Positions 43,990-51,992 of a stretch of 64,000 nt of DNA are shown piece after piece. This DNA is from UBA4416 sp036676295 (GTDB lineage: Bacteria > Bacteroidota > Bacteroidia > B-17B0 > Aurantibacillaceae). A program made the translations under genes and the position numbers. The DNA is taken from the NCBI GenBank assembly GCA_036676295.1, contig JAKFDE010000030.1:136072-200071 (forward strand), given 5' to 3'. The notes beneath the pieces were generated by a model. The model did no database searches and was not told the DNA's origin. It saw nothing but the letters and a program-made list of their open reading frames with translations. Each line of letters starts with the position of its first letter. Positions within the stretch are counted from its first letter, which is position 1.

Positions 43990-44925
43990 CTAGCAGAGAG
44001 TTAGACCCAATTTTTTACTGATAACTCCTTCTTTTAATGCAAAAGCTGAAACCCGCATGTTTTTCAAATCAAATTCGCTTAAAACAAAATCAATTAGTAA
44101 AACAGAAATCACCATCATATCAACCCGCATGCTAATTAAACCTTTTATATGATGTCTTTCCTGAATAGTGGAGGCAATAATTTTATCGCTGATACATCTG
44201 TAATATGACAAATTAATAGGGTATTCTTTTCCATCATCCGTCATGGCTTCTGTATTAAATTCTGCAGCAATCATATCAACTACCGAATCAAATGCGCCTG
44301 AAGAGCCAATCAATTCTACCGGTTTATATTTTTTTACAGCCTCAAATAACGGTTTTAATTCCTGAGTTAAATAGTTATTGAACTCTTTTATCTCTTCGGG
44401 TTTGATTGGATCTGAAGGTTCAAATTTTGATAATAAACGAGCAGCTCCTAATAAAAAACTATGTTTCCATAAGATCTCATTTTTAGTCGCTAAAATAAAC
44501 TCTGTACTACCGCCACCTATATCCATTATCAAAGAAACATCATCCGTCATATTAATGGCCATTCTGTTTCCATAATAAATCAGATCAGCTTCTTCATCAC
44601 CATCAATAACTGTAATGGTAATACCTACAATTTTTTGTGCCTGTTCAACAAACTCTTTACCATTTGACGCAGAACGAATAGCCGAAGTTCCATAAGCATA
44701 AACCTGACTCACGTTATGGTACAATAAATACTGTTGATATTTTTCCAAAGCTTTTAATCCTCTTTGAAAAGGTACATCGCCAATATAACCGGAATTAATA
44801 GAGCCTTCGCCTAATTTTACGGCAATTTTTGTATTAAATATTTTACGGAAAGTGTTATTCAGAAAACGCTCTGCAATTAGCAAATTAAAGGTATTAGTGC
44901 CTAAATCTATAATTGCAAATATCAT
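43990..44925 (-). CDS. Ppx/GppA exopolyphosphatase-family phosphatase
   Basis: The 311-residue protein has the sugar-kinase/Hsp70-like ATPase fold of Ppx/GppA. Seen are AIIDLGTNTFNLLIAE at the N-terminus, AYGTSAIRSASNG, the conserved Glu-rich VIDGDEEADLIYYG, and MDIGGGSTEFIL (about 139-150). Length fits the short, N-terminal-domain-only Ppx of Bacteroidota. Members hydrolyse polyphosphate or pppGpp. In this phylum the gene often lies near polyphosphate kinase, which is absent here. It is separate from the downstream gene by 37 nt. Confidence 0.92.
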   Translation of the reverse strand: MIFAIIDLGTNTFNLLIAERFLNNTFRKIFNTKIAVKLGEGSINSGYIGDVPFQRGLKALEKYQQYLLYHNVSQVYAYGTSAIRSASNGKEFVEQAQKIVGITITVIDGDEEADLIYYGNRMAINMTDDVSLIMDIGGGSTEFILATKNEILWKHSFLLGAARLLSKFEPSDPIKPEEIKEFNNYLTQELKPLFEAVKKYKPVELIGSSGAFDSVVDMIAAEFNTEAMTDDGKEYPINLSYYRCISDKIIASTIQERHHIKGLISMRVDMMVISVLLIDFVLSEFDLKNMRVSAFALKEGVISKKLGLTLC

Positions 44926-44981
44926 AAGACATGGATTTAATATCTAATTTAATTAAAAGGAATTAGAAAACCAATTTAAAA

Positions 44982-45941
44982 TTATAGTAGATACTGGTAT
45001 TTTTGTCTTAAAAATCTACCATTAAAACCGCGTTTCTTTTTATCGGTTCCTAAATTGGAAGAAAAAACTAACATCACTTCATGTGAGCCTTTTTGATATT
45101 TTCTCAATGGCGATGTCACAAAATCATATGAATAAGCGATGTGAACATTATCTTTAATAGTATAGCCAAGTTGCAGTGCTATTGCATCCCCAAAACGAAA
45201 GCTTAAACCTGCCATTAATTGTTTTTTCATATGCATACGCAAAGTATAATCAAAAGAAAAAGGAACCGATGGCACATAAACGGCTAATACAGTATTTTCA
45301 AAAACAAAATCAGGATCATCTCCCCAATTATAACCTGCTGAAAAATTGTAATGAGCTACATTAATAAATTTTCCGTTTTTCAAAGAATCATCTTTATAAA
45401 ATTCTAATTTACTACCTGCAATATTATTAGCTGCAATGCCTAAATGAAAACGGTCGTTATAATACACCAATCCAAAACTTCCGTCAAAATTCCCTGCCTT
45501 GTCTTCTACATATTGATTTATGGCTTTATCTTGTTGATTACGCATCGTTATATCAGAACCTATAAAACGCTGTTTTAAATAGTTTCCTTGTATACCAAAC
45601 GAAACTTCAGAATCAGAAAATTTTAAATGATATGCGGCAGTAACGCTTCCTGAGAAATTTTTAAATGGGCCAATGTCGTCTTTAAAAATAAACCCGCCAA
45701 CTCCTAACTTTCCTTTTAATAACCTTGAATTTAAGGATAAAACATACGTTTTAGGTCCACCGTCAAAACCTGTCCATTGGTTACGGTAATTAACTCTTAT
45801 ATCAACCAAACGCTTAGTGCCACAAAAACCGGGATTTAAAACCGTTTGATTACTTCGGTATTGTGACCACCAAGGATATTGTTGAGCTTCTGTAAAAAAA
45901 GAAGTAAAACAAAAAATAAGTATGAAGTATTTTCTAATCAA
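44982..45941 (-). CDS. PorP/SprF family type IX secretion outer-membrane protein
   Basis: The 319-residue protein has a signal peptide (MIRKYFILIFCFTSFFTEAQ) and the family start QYPWWSQYRSNQTVLNPGFC with VNYRNQWTGFDGGPKT. It continues as a beta-barrel to SYDFVTSPLRKYQKGSHEVM. It is a simple PorP/SprF protein without extra domains. The upstream gene, 36 nt away on the same strand, encodes a secreted SPOR-domain protein, and the two probably share the promoter at 46923-46953. No adhesin gene is adjacent to this copy. Confidence 0.92.
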   Translation of the reverse strand: MIRKYFILIFCFTSFFTEAQQYPWWSQYRSNQTVLNPGFCGTKRLVDIRVNYRNQWTGFDGGPKTYVLSLNSRLLKGKLGVGGFIFKDDIGPFKNFSGSVTAAYHLKFSDSEVSFGIQGNYLKQRFIGSDITMRNQQDKAINQYVEDKAGNFDGSFGLVYYNDRFHLGIAANNIAGSKLEFYKDDSLKNGKFINVAHYNFSAGYNWGDDPDFVFENTVLAVYVPSVPFSFDYTLRMHMKKQLMAGLSFRFGDAIALQLGYTIKDNVHIAYSYDFVTSPLRKYQKGSHEVMLVFSSNLGTDKKKRGFNGRFLRQKYQYLL

Positions 45942-45977
45942 AAAAAGAAATAAAATAATTAATTAGAAAAAAATGTA

Positions 45978-46901
45978 TTAATTAATACGTTGACCATTTT
46001 TGTATTTTACAACAAAACTACTGATGCCTTTACTTTGTAATTCGCTGCTGTATTTAATAGCCTCTTCTTTAGTAGAGAAGTTTCCTGTAGTAACTTTATA
46101 TAACCCATTAATAAAATCAATATTTACTTTACCAACAGATGAAAACTTTGATTTATTAGGTTCGTTTGAAAAAGCACCTAACTGAACTTTATAAGTCATA
46201 CCGGTTTCTGAAGCAGAAGAATTGGTTTTATTTACAGAAGCAACAGGTGTTGTGGTTTTAACTGTTTCCACAGGTTTTGTAACAGCAACTTTAGTTTCAA
46301 CAGGTTTTGTTTCAGTAACTTTAGTCTCAACCGGTTTTGTTTCGGTAACTTTTGTTTCTACAGGTTTAGTTTCAACAGTTTTTGTTTCTACCGGTTTTGT
46401 TTCGGTAACCTTAGTTTCAACAGTTTTGGTTTCAGTTACTTTAGTTTCAACCGGTTTTGTTTCGGTAGGTGTGTTTACAGCTACTGCAGAACCGCCTATA
46501 GTTACTACTATTGGAGAAGCTTCCACTTCCTTTTTTTCGTTATTTTCTAAATAATAAAATTTTTGAGAGAATGTTCCCGGACTTGCGGCATCACTATTTG
46601 CCTGAATTTTAAACTTCAGAGTAAACTCTGCTTCACCCGGTACAGAAACCCAAACAATTTTAGCACGTTGATTTTCAAAGGTAAAATTTCCACCTTTTGC
46701 ATCTACTGAACTCACGGCATAACCCGTTGGCACATCCATCTGGTATTTAGCAAAATTACCAACGGCTCCTTTATTGATTTTCACTTCAGCATCAATAGCT
46801 GAGCCAGCAGCTATATTAGAAGGCAAGTTTGCTGTAACTGTAATTTGAGAAAAAACAGCAGTAAAACTGGTAAGTGCAAAAAAAGTTAATATTTTTTTCA
46901 T
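45978..46901 (-). CDS. exported SPOR-domain protein with (TETKPVETKV) repeats
   Basis: The 307-residue protein has a signal peptide (MKKILTFFALTSFTAVFS). A beta-sandwich-like N-domain spans about 20-140 (ITVTANLPSNIAAGSAIDAE, cohesin-like). A linker at about 145-215 repeats TETKPVETKV-type decapeptides. The C-terminal SPOR domain starts at MTYKVQLGAFSN and includes LYKVTTGNFSTKEEAIKYSS. SPOR domains bind denuded glycan strands of peptidoglycan. The linker would span the periplasm. It shares an operon with a PorP/SprF protein, so an inferred role is to link that outer-membrane barrel to the cell wall. Confidence 0.85.
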   Translation of the reverse strand: MKKILTFFALTSFTAVFSQITVTANLPSNIAAGSAIDAEVKINKGAVGNFAKYQMDVPTGYAVSSVDAKGGNFTFENQRAKIVWVSVPGEAEFTLKFKIQANSDAASPGTFSQKFYYLENNEKKEVEASPIVVTIGGSAVAVNTPTETKPVETKVTETKTVETKVTETKPVETKTVETKPVETKVTETKPVETKVTETKPVETKVAVTKPVETVKTTTPVASVNKTNSSASETGMTYKVQLGAFSNEPNKSKFSSVGKVNIDFINGLYKVTTGNFSTKEEAIKYSSELQSKGISSFVVKYKNGQRIN

Positions 46902-46922
46902 AAATAGTAATGGTTAACTACA

Positions 46923-46953
46923 CAAATATAATTAAATTGTTTTCAATACAAAA
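46923..46953 (-). promoter_or_regulatory. consensus promoter of the SPOR-PorP operon
   Basis: On the minus strand, TTTG (46953-46950), 19 nt, then TATATTTG (46930-46923) is an exact match to the Bacteroidota consensus. The predicted start near 46919 gives an 18-nt leader before ATG 46901. Confidence 0.8.
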
Positions 46954-46974
46954 TTGTATTTTTTTTGAATATCT

Positions 46975-47013
46975 GATTAATTTTTAAGATAAATTAAACT
47001 TGAAAAATTAATC
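46975..47013. repeat. inverted repeat in the divergent SPOR / MbnP promoter region
   Basis: GATTAATTTTT (46975-46985) and AAAAATTAATC (47003-47013) are perfect 11-bp arms, partly extended by AAG/CTT. It lies between two divergent promoters, so it could be a shared operator or a cruciform. Confidence 0.55.
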
Positions 47014-47081
47014 ACCTTTTGTATTAATAGAAAAACAATAATCACTGATATTTATCAAATAAAACAAAACAATATTTTTCA

Positions 47082-47089
47082 TATCTTTG
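47082..47089 (+). promoter_or_regulatory. near-leaderless -7 promoter box of the MbnP-like gene
   Basis: TATCTTTG is an exact TAnnTTTG match ending 4 nt before ATG 47094. With usual spacing, transcription would start within a nucleotide or two of the ATG. Confidence 0.5.
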
Positions 47090-47093
47090 GTAG

Positions 47094-47876
47094 ATGAGAA
47101 TTATTTTTATTTTATCGTTGTGTATTCCAATTTTATTTTCTTGTAAAAAATCTGATATCACAAAACCGGAACCATTACCTGAATTAATTATTCCTGCTGA
47201 TACAAATGGTTTTTTTGAAATACATATTAATAATGTAGTTAATAATAATCCATTAGCATTAGGAACAAATACTTACACAAATTTAAATACTGATACTTTT
47301 TCTGTTGACATACTTCAATATTATTTTACAAATGTTGAATTACATACCTTAAGTGGTGATACATTCAAAGAAGTTGAAAGTTATTATTTAGTAGATCAGG
47401 CAAATCCTAATTCGCTTCATTTAATGGTTAAAGGAGTACCGAGAGCAGATTACAGTTCTATCAGTTTTATGATCGGAGTAGACTCTAAACGTAATATAAG
47501 TGGCGCTCAAACAGGTGCTCTTGATCCTATGCTAGGCATGTTTTGGACTTGGAGTACAGGTTATATAATGGCTAAAATGGAAGGGTATTCGCCACAATCA
47601 GGAGCCGCCAATAAAAAATTAGCGTTTCATATTGGTGGTTTTTCAGGCGTTAACTCAGCTATAAAAAAAGTAAACTTAACATTCCCTAATTCGGCAAATG
47701 TAACGCCAAGCCATACTCCCATTCTTACTTTAAAAGCAGATTTAGCATCCTGGTTTGCAAGTCCTAATCTGGTTTCATTTAATACCATGTTTAGCATTTC
47801 TTCTGTATCTAGCAGTTCTAAAGCTATTGCCGATAATTATGCCAATATGTTTTCTGTCATATCCGTAACAAACTAA
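47094..47876 (+). CDS. MbnP-like lipoprotein, probable copper-binding protein
   Basis: The 260-residue protein has a lipoprotein signal (MRIIFILSLCIPILFS, then Cys17). The MbnP-family core follows: FSVDILQYYFTNVELHTLSG, a YYLVDQANP segment, and GMFWTWSTGYIMAKMEGYSP, with Trp151 and Trp153 in the motif where known MbnP proteins have a Trp that is oxidised to kynurenine. LAFHIGGFSG provides a likely His ligand. In methanotrophs MbnP binds copper after modification by the dihaem enzyme MbnH. The next gene here is an MbnH-like protein, overlapping by 1 nt, which strengthens the assignment. No methanobactin precursor or biosynthesis genes are present. Confidence 0.85.
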   Translation: MRIIFILSLCIPILFSCKKSDITKPEPLPELIIPADTNGFFEIHINNVVNNNPLALGTNTYTNLNTDTFSVDILQYYFTNVELHTLSGDTFKEVESYYLVDQANPNSLHLMVKGVPRADYSSISFMIGVDSKRNISGAQTGALDPMLGMFWTWSTGYIMAKMEGYSPQSGAANKKLAFHIGGFSGVNSAIKKVNLTFPNSANVTPSHTPILTLKADLASWFASPNLVSFNTMFSISSVSSSSKAIADNYANMFSVISVTN

Positions 47877-48910
47877 TGAAATATTTTTTTTTAATCAGCA
47901 GCCTTGTTTTCCTTTTTACTGCTTGTTCAGTAGATCCTGAAATTAATCCAATAATTTCTAATGATGATGTAAAAGAAATTATCCCGGAAGGTTGGCCTAC
48001 TCCATCATATAATTTTAGTAATAATCCTCTTACTCCGGATGGCTTTACTTTAGGAAGAGCTTTGTTTTACGAACCAATGTTATCTTCGGATAATAGCATT
48101 TCTTGTGGTTCTTGTCACCAACAATTTGCTGCTTTTGCAAATGGCGGACACGATTTTAGTCACGGTGTTGGTGGCTTATTGGGTAATCGTAATGGCCCGG
48201 CTATACAAAATCTAAATTGGAATACTTCCTTTATGCATGATGGAGGTGTTAATCATATTGAAGTACAACCGGCTGGACCAATTACAAATCCGGTAGAAAT
48301 GAACGAAACTTTAAGTAATGTTGTCGCAAAACTCTCTAGTAGTGGTAAATACAAACAACTGTTCTCAAAAGCATTTGGCGATGAAACTGTGACCACCCAA
48401 CGTATGTTTAAAGCCATGGCGCAATTTATGGGAACCATGTATTCATACAACAGTAAATATGATAAAGTAAAAAAAGGAACAGAAACATTCTCTGTTTCTG
48501 AACAAAATGGTTATAATTTATTTGTTCAAAAATGTGCCACTTGCCACAAAGAGCCATTATTTAGTGATTATGAATTGAGAAATAACGGGTTAAGTGTAAA
48601 TGTTAATCTGAAAGATAGTGGGCGAGCCCATATCACTCATAATTTAAGTGACCTATACAAATTTAAAACGCCATCATTAAGAAATATTGAAAAAACCGGC
48701 CCTTATATGCATGATGGACGGTTTTACACCTTGGAACAATGTTTGGATCATTACGTTTCCGGTATTGTGATCAGTTCTACTTTAGCTCCTGAACTACAAA
48801 GTGGCAGCATTTCGTTAACTGTTCAAGAAAAAACAGATATCATCGCTTTTCTTAAAACATTAACTGACACTAAGTTTTTAACCGACAGTCGTTTCTCAGA
48901 AACTAACTAA
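47876..48910 (+). CDS. MbnH-like dihaem cytochrome c peroxidase-family lipoprotein
   Basis: The 344-residue protein has a lipoprotein signal (MKYFFLISSLVFLFTA, then Cys17). Two haem-binding motifs, CGSCH (residues 78-82) and CATCH (residues 220-224), are in the bacterial cytochrome c peroxidase / MauG-like superfamily arrangement, with LGRALFYEPMLSSDN, RNGPAIQNLNWN and YKFKTPSLRNIEKTGPYMHD. MauG/MbnH members oxidise amino acids on partner proteins. Beside an MbnP-like gene, the most likely role is oxidation of its Trp to kynurenine. A plain peroxidase role cannot be excluded. Confidence 0.88.
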   Translation: MKYFFLISSLVFLFTACSVDPEINPIISNDDVKEIIPEGWPTPSYNFSNNPLTPDGFTLGRALFYEPMLSSDNSISCGSCHQQFAAFANGGHDFSHGVGGLLGNRNGPAIQNLNWNTSFMHDGGVNHIEVQPAGPITNPVEMNETLSNVVAKLSSSGKYKQLFSKAFGDETVTTQRMFKAMAQFMGTMYSYNSKYDKVKKGTETFSVSEQNGYNLFVQKCATCHKEPLFSDYELRNNGLSVNVNLKDSGRAHITHNLSDLYKFKTPSLRNIEKTGPYMHDGRFYTLEQCLDHYVSGIVISSTLAPELQSGSISLTVQEKTDIIAFLKTLTDTKFLTDSRFSETN

Positions 48911-48918
48911 GCCCTTGT

Positions 48919-49296
48919 ATGAAAAGTTTAATCAAAATATCAATTTTAATGTTTCTTATTATAGGTTTTACTGCCTGTAAAAAAAATCAAACCGGTGGAA
49001 AAGCCAGCTTAGAGGGTGTTGTTGCCCATCATGGAAAGCCAATAGCGAATGCTTATGTGTATGTAAAGTTTAATACTAAAGAATTTCCGGGAGAAGAATA
49101 CACGAAATATGATACTTATGTACAGGCTGATGCCGATGGGTATTATAAGATCTCCTTTTATAAAGGAGATTATTACATATTTGCCAGAGGTTACGATCTG
49201 GATATTCCTGCTCCATATATTGTTCAAGGTGGTTTATCGGTAACGCTTAGAAATCGGGAACATTTGAAAAAGGATATTGCTGTATCCGAGGATTAA
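48919..49296 (+). CDS. small lipoprotein with carboxypeptidase-regulatory-like domain
   Basis: The 125-residue protein has a lipoprotein signal (MKSLIKISILMFLIIGFTA, then Cys20). A single beta-sandwich domain follows: ASLEGVVAHHGKPIANAYVY, YDTYVQADADGYYKISFYKG, DYYIFARGYD. This is the carboxypeptidase-regulatory/transthyretin-like fold often fused to TonB receptors. It starts 8 nt after the MbnH-like gene and is the third member of the operon. The HHGKP segment could contact metal, which is speculative. It may be a third, undescribed component of the copper system or a surface-attached accessory. Confidence 0.8.
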   Translation: MKSLIKISILMFLIIGFTACKKNQTGGKASLEGVVAHHGKPIANAYVYVKFNTKEFPGEEYTKYDTYVQADADGYYKISFYKGDYYIFARGYDLDIPAPYIVQGGLSVTLRNREHLKKDIAVSED

Positions 49297-49385
49297 TTAA
49301 CTTTTTAGAGTTAAAAACCGCCAGATATTTCTTTTTTAAGTAGATAATTTTAATTATCTTCGCCACTCTAAATTTTAACATTATT

Positions 49386-50147
49386 ATGGCTGAAGAAATA
49401 GAACAAATTGAAATACTAGAAAATACTAAAAGTGAATCAGAATCAAGTAATTCTGTAAAGTCTTCTGGTAGACAATTAGAGTTAGGTGGCATAGAGTTTT
49501 TCTACGAAAAAAACAAAAAAGCTATTACTTATGGTGGTGGCGCAATTTTAGCAATTGTGGCTCTATTCAGTTTTTATAAATTTTATTGGTTACCGGGTCA
49601 GGAAAAAGAAGCCGTTACTGAATCATTTTTTGCACAAACCTATTTTGAAAAAGACAGCTTTAATTTAGCATTGAATGGTGGTGCTAATGTTCAAACTGCT
49701 GATGGCCCTAAAACAATGTTAGGATTTAAAGATTTAGCAGATACTTATTCAGCTACTAAAACAGGTAATCTTTCTAACTACTATGCCGGTATTTGTTTAT
49801 TAAGAACAGGTAAATTTGAGGAAGCAATTACTTATTTAGAGAAATTTGACGGTTCTGATGAAGTTGTTGCTCCTGTAGCTATTGGCGCTTTAGGCGATGC
49901 TAACATGGAATTAAATAAAGTAGATGAAGCTATTAAATTTTATTTAAAAGCAGCTGATAAATCAAATAACGATTTTACAACTCCTATTTATTTGAAAAAA
50001 GCAGCCTTTGCTTACGAGCAAAAAGCAAATTATACTGAAGCTTTAGCAACTTATGAGCGTTTGAAAAATGAATTCAGCAAAAGCTCTGAATCTCGTGATG
50101 TAGAAAAATACATTGCAAGAGTTAAAACTTTAGGAAACATTCAATAA
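49386..50147 (+). CDS. membrane-anchored tetratricopeptide-repeat protein (YfgM-like)
   Basis: The 253-residue protein has a cytoplasmic acidic N-terminus, one transmembrane helix at about residues 47-70 (AITYGGGAILAIVALFSFYK), then a periplasmic TPR domain with repeats such as NYYAGICLLRTGKFEEAITY and ALGDANMELNKVDEAIKFYL. The layout matches YfgM-type proteins, which assist periplasmic chaperone networks near the Sec translocon. A promoter-like TATCTTCG (49355-49362, 7 of 8) precedes it. The terminator hairpin between this gene and ribH suggests partial read-through at most. Confidence 0.85.
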   Translation: MAEEIEQIEILENTKSESESSNSVKSSGRQLELGGIEFFYEKNKKAITYGGGAILAIVALFSFYKFYWLPGQEKEAVTESFFAQTYFEKDSFNLALNGGANVQTADGPKTMLGFKDLADTYSATKTGNLSNYYAGICLLRTGKFEEAITYLEKFDGSDEVVAPVAIGALGDANMELNKVDEAIKFYLKAADKSNNDFTTPIYLKKAAFAYEQKANYTEALATYERLKNEFSKSSESRDVEKYIARVKTLGNIQ

Positions 50148-50166
50148 TAACATACAATACTAAATT

Positions 50167-50197
50167 AAAAGGTGATGTAAAGTCACCTTTTTTTATT
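50167..50197 (+). terminator. intrinsic terminator between the TPR gene and ribH
   Basis: AAAAGGTGA / TCACCTTTT (50167-50175 with 50183-50191) has a 7-nt loop followed by a T-run. It lies 15 nt before ribH, so ribH either has a promoter overlapping it or is expressed by read-through. Confidence 0.8.
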
Positions 50198-50211
50198 TAA
50201 AATAATCCGTT

Positions 50212-50727
50212 ATGGCAAGCGAACAAAAAAACTTATCTGTATTTGAAGGAACCGAAATACCTAATGCCTCTGACATGAAATTTGGTATTGTTTGGGCTGA
50301 GTGGAACCATGGAATTACTCACGCCTTAATGCAAGGTGCATTTGATACTTTAGTAAAACATGGCGCTAAAGAGAACAATATTATAACGAAAACAGTTCCA
50401 GGAGCATTCGAATTAACCCTTGGCGCTCAATATTTAGCCGAATTTTCAAATGTAGATGCCATCATTTGCATTGGTTGTGTTATTCAAGGCGACACCAAAC
50501 ACTTTGATTTTATTTGTGATGCCGTAGCCAAAGGAATTACTGATTTGAACATCAAATTTAACTTACCTGTAATTTTTGGAGTATTAACACCTAATACTCA
50601 GCAACAAGCCGAAGACAGAGCCGGTGGAAAACATGGCAATAAAGGTGATGAAGCCGCTGTTACCGCTATTAAAATGTTAGGCTTAAGAAAAAGCTTTGAT
50701 GCTAATAAAAAGAAGGTTGGGTTTTAG
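50212..50727 (+). CDS. ribH: 6,7-dimethyl-8-ribityllumazine synthase
   Basis: The 171-residue protein matches RibH: FGIVWAEWNHGITHALMQGA, VPGAFELTLGAQYLAEFSNV with the binding loop, CIGCVIQGDTKHFDFICDAV with the catalytic His, and FGVLTPNTQQQAEDRAGGKH followed by GNKGDEAA. It condenses the ribityl-uracil precursor with dihydroxybutanone phosphate in riboflavin synthesis. No other rib gene is nearby. It converges on the barrel-protein gene with overlapping stops. Confidence 0.96.
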   Translation: MASEQKNLSVFEGTEIPNASDMKFGIVWAEWNHGITHALMQGAFDTLVKHGAKENNIITKTVPGAFELTLGAQYLAEFSNVDAIICIGCVIQGDTKHFDFICDAVAKGITDLNIKFNLPVIFGVLTPNTQQQAEDRAGGKHGNKGDEAAVTAIKMLGLRKSFDANKKKVGF

Positions 50728-51566
50728 AAACTAGCTCCCAAAGTCATGGTTAACTGCCCTGCAAAAAAGTGATGCTTGGCTTTTCCATTTCCTTTACCTA
50801 ATACCAAACAAGTGGTATAATCAGCATAGGCACCTTTTCCTACAAATTCAAATACGCCATTTTTAAGGAATTCAATTCGTAAACCAGATTCTAAACCAAC
50901 GATCCAGCCTGCAATATGCCAATCGTTGTTTAATCTGGTTCCAAACATCGTTACATCAGTTCTTGGATAAACAATCCCTGCTCCCGGTTTTACTACATAA
51001 CCAATATTGAATTTTTTTGATGGTTCATATAGTTTCCATCTCTTAATAAAATTTATCATCCAAAAATTTGCACCATCGGTGTGCTCAAAGTGTAAAAAAT
51101 TATCCGGATCCAAAATGGTGTCTTTATCCACATAGTTGCCGTTAAAAGTGCCCTTAACTCTTACTTTTTGGTAATTGGTTACCACATACTTTGTATGATC
51201 ATAATTAATTTCAATTCCAATATCTTGTTTGTTGTTAAAATAATAACCAGCATGCACTACAAACTGTGGGATAGTAATATTAGCGATGTCTTTGATCGCA
51301 TCAAAATCAGGACGGTCTTTAGCCTTGGCATCATATACCGTAAAATCATAATCGTGATAACGTCCTGTTTCTTCGTAATATTTATTGGAATTGTTTTTAA
51401 AATGTAAGTCACTTTTACTATACCAGGCTCTGGTATAACCCCACATTAAATAAACACTACCTTTTCTTTTTTTAGTAGAAATAGTATTAGAAGTAATAGC
51501 TTCTGTCTGAGCTAAAGAAAAAACTGTAGATAGAAGAAAGGAAAACAGGAATAAAAGACGAATCAT
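50724..51566 (-). CDS. outer-membrane beta-barrel protein, unknown function
   Basis: The 280-residue protein has a signal peptide (MIRLLFLFSFLLSTVFSLAQ). Alternating strands typical of an outer-membrane barrel follow (SVYLMWGYTRAWY, FVVHAGYYFNNKQDIGIEIN, FEFVGKGAYADYTTC), ending in a Phe (TMTLGASF), as insertion into the outer membrane usually requires. No ligand or pathway can be named. It begins 3 nt after tsaE on the same strand, so it is the last gene of that operon. Confidence 0.8.
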   Translation of the reverse strand: MIRLLFLFSFLLSTVFSLAQTEAITSNTISTKKRKGSVYLMWGYTRAWYSKSDLHFKNNSNKYYEETGRYHDYDFTVYDAKAKDRPDFDAIKDIANITIPQFVVHAGYYFNNKQDIGIEINYDHTKYVVTNYQKVRVKGTFNGNYVDKDTILDPDNFLHFEHTDGANFWMINFIKRWKLYEPSKKFNIGYVVKPGAGIVYPRTDVTMFGTRLNNDWHIAGWIVGLESGLRIEFLKNGVFEFVGKGAYADYTTCLVLGKGNGKAKHHFFAGQLTMTLGASF

Positions 51567-51569
51567 GAG

Positions 51570-51992
51570 CTATTTAAAAATTTCGGCACGAAGATAGCGA
51601 TTATTAGAATCCGAATTTATGATAATTCTCACATAAGAATCAACAAAAGGCATAGCCATTTCAGGCCATTCTATAAAAACATAATTATTTGAAGCCAAAT
51701 AGTCTTCAAACCCAATATCAAAAAGTTCTTCAGCCGATCTTAATCTATAAAGATCGAAATGATATATTTTAATTTCATTTTCGGTATCATACTCATTTAC
51801 AATAGAATAAGTAGGACTACTCATAGTATCAATTACTTTCAAATACCGGCAAATGGCTTTAATAAAAGTGGTTTTACCAGCTCCCATCGGTGCATCAAAT
51901 AAAAACACCCGTTTTTTTCCTGCAAAGTCAATTAATTGCTTTGCCGCTACTGCGTGTAAATTGATGTCGCTTATATCTAATTTGAGTTCCAT
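51570..51992 (-). CDS. tsaE: tRNA N6-threonylcarbamoyladenosine synthesis ATPase TsaE
   Basis: The 140-residue protein has the P-loop DAPMGAGKTTFIKAICRYL, SSPTYSIVNEY, the IYHFDLYRLRSAEELFDIGF core, and FIEWPEMA, all TsaE landmarks. TsaE with TsaB and TsaD attaches threonylcarbamoyl to A37 of ANN-decoding tRNAs. Its ATG overlaps the stop of the upstream WG-repeat gene (TAATG), so the two are translationally coupled. Confidence 0.95.
   Translation of the reverse strand: MELKLDISDINLHAVAAKQLIDFAGKKRVFLFDAPMGAGKTTFIKAICRYLKVIDTMSSPTYSIVNEYDTENEIKIYHFDLYRLRSAEELFDIGFEDYLASNNYVFIEWPEMAMPFVDSYVRIIINSDSNNRYLRAEIFK

Noticed and set aside
46222..46554. 110-codon plus-strand frame with Val/Ser/Thr repeats
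   Set aside because: It is the complement of the TETKPVETKV linker in the SPOR protein gene.
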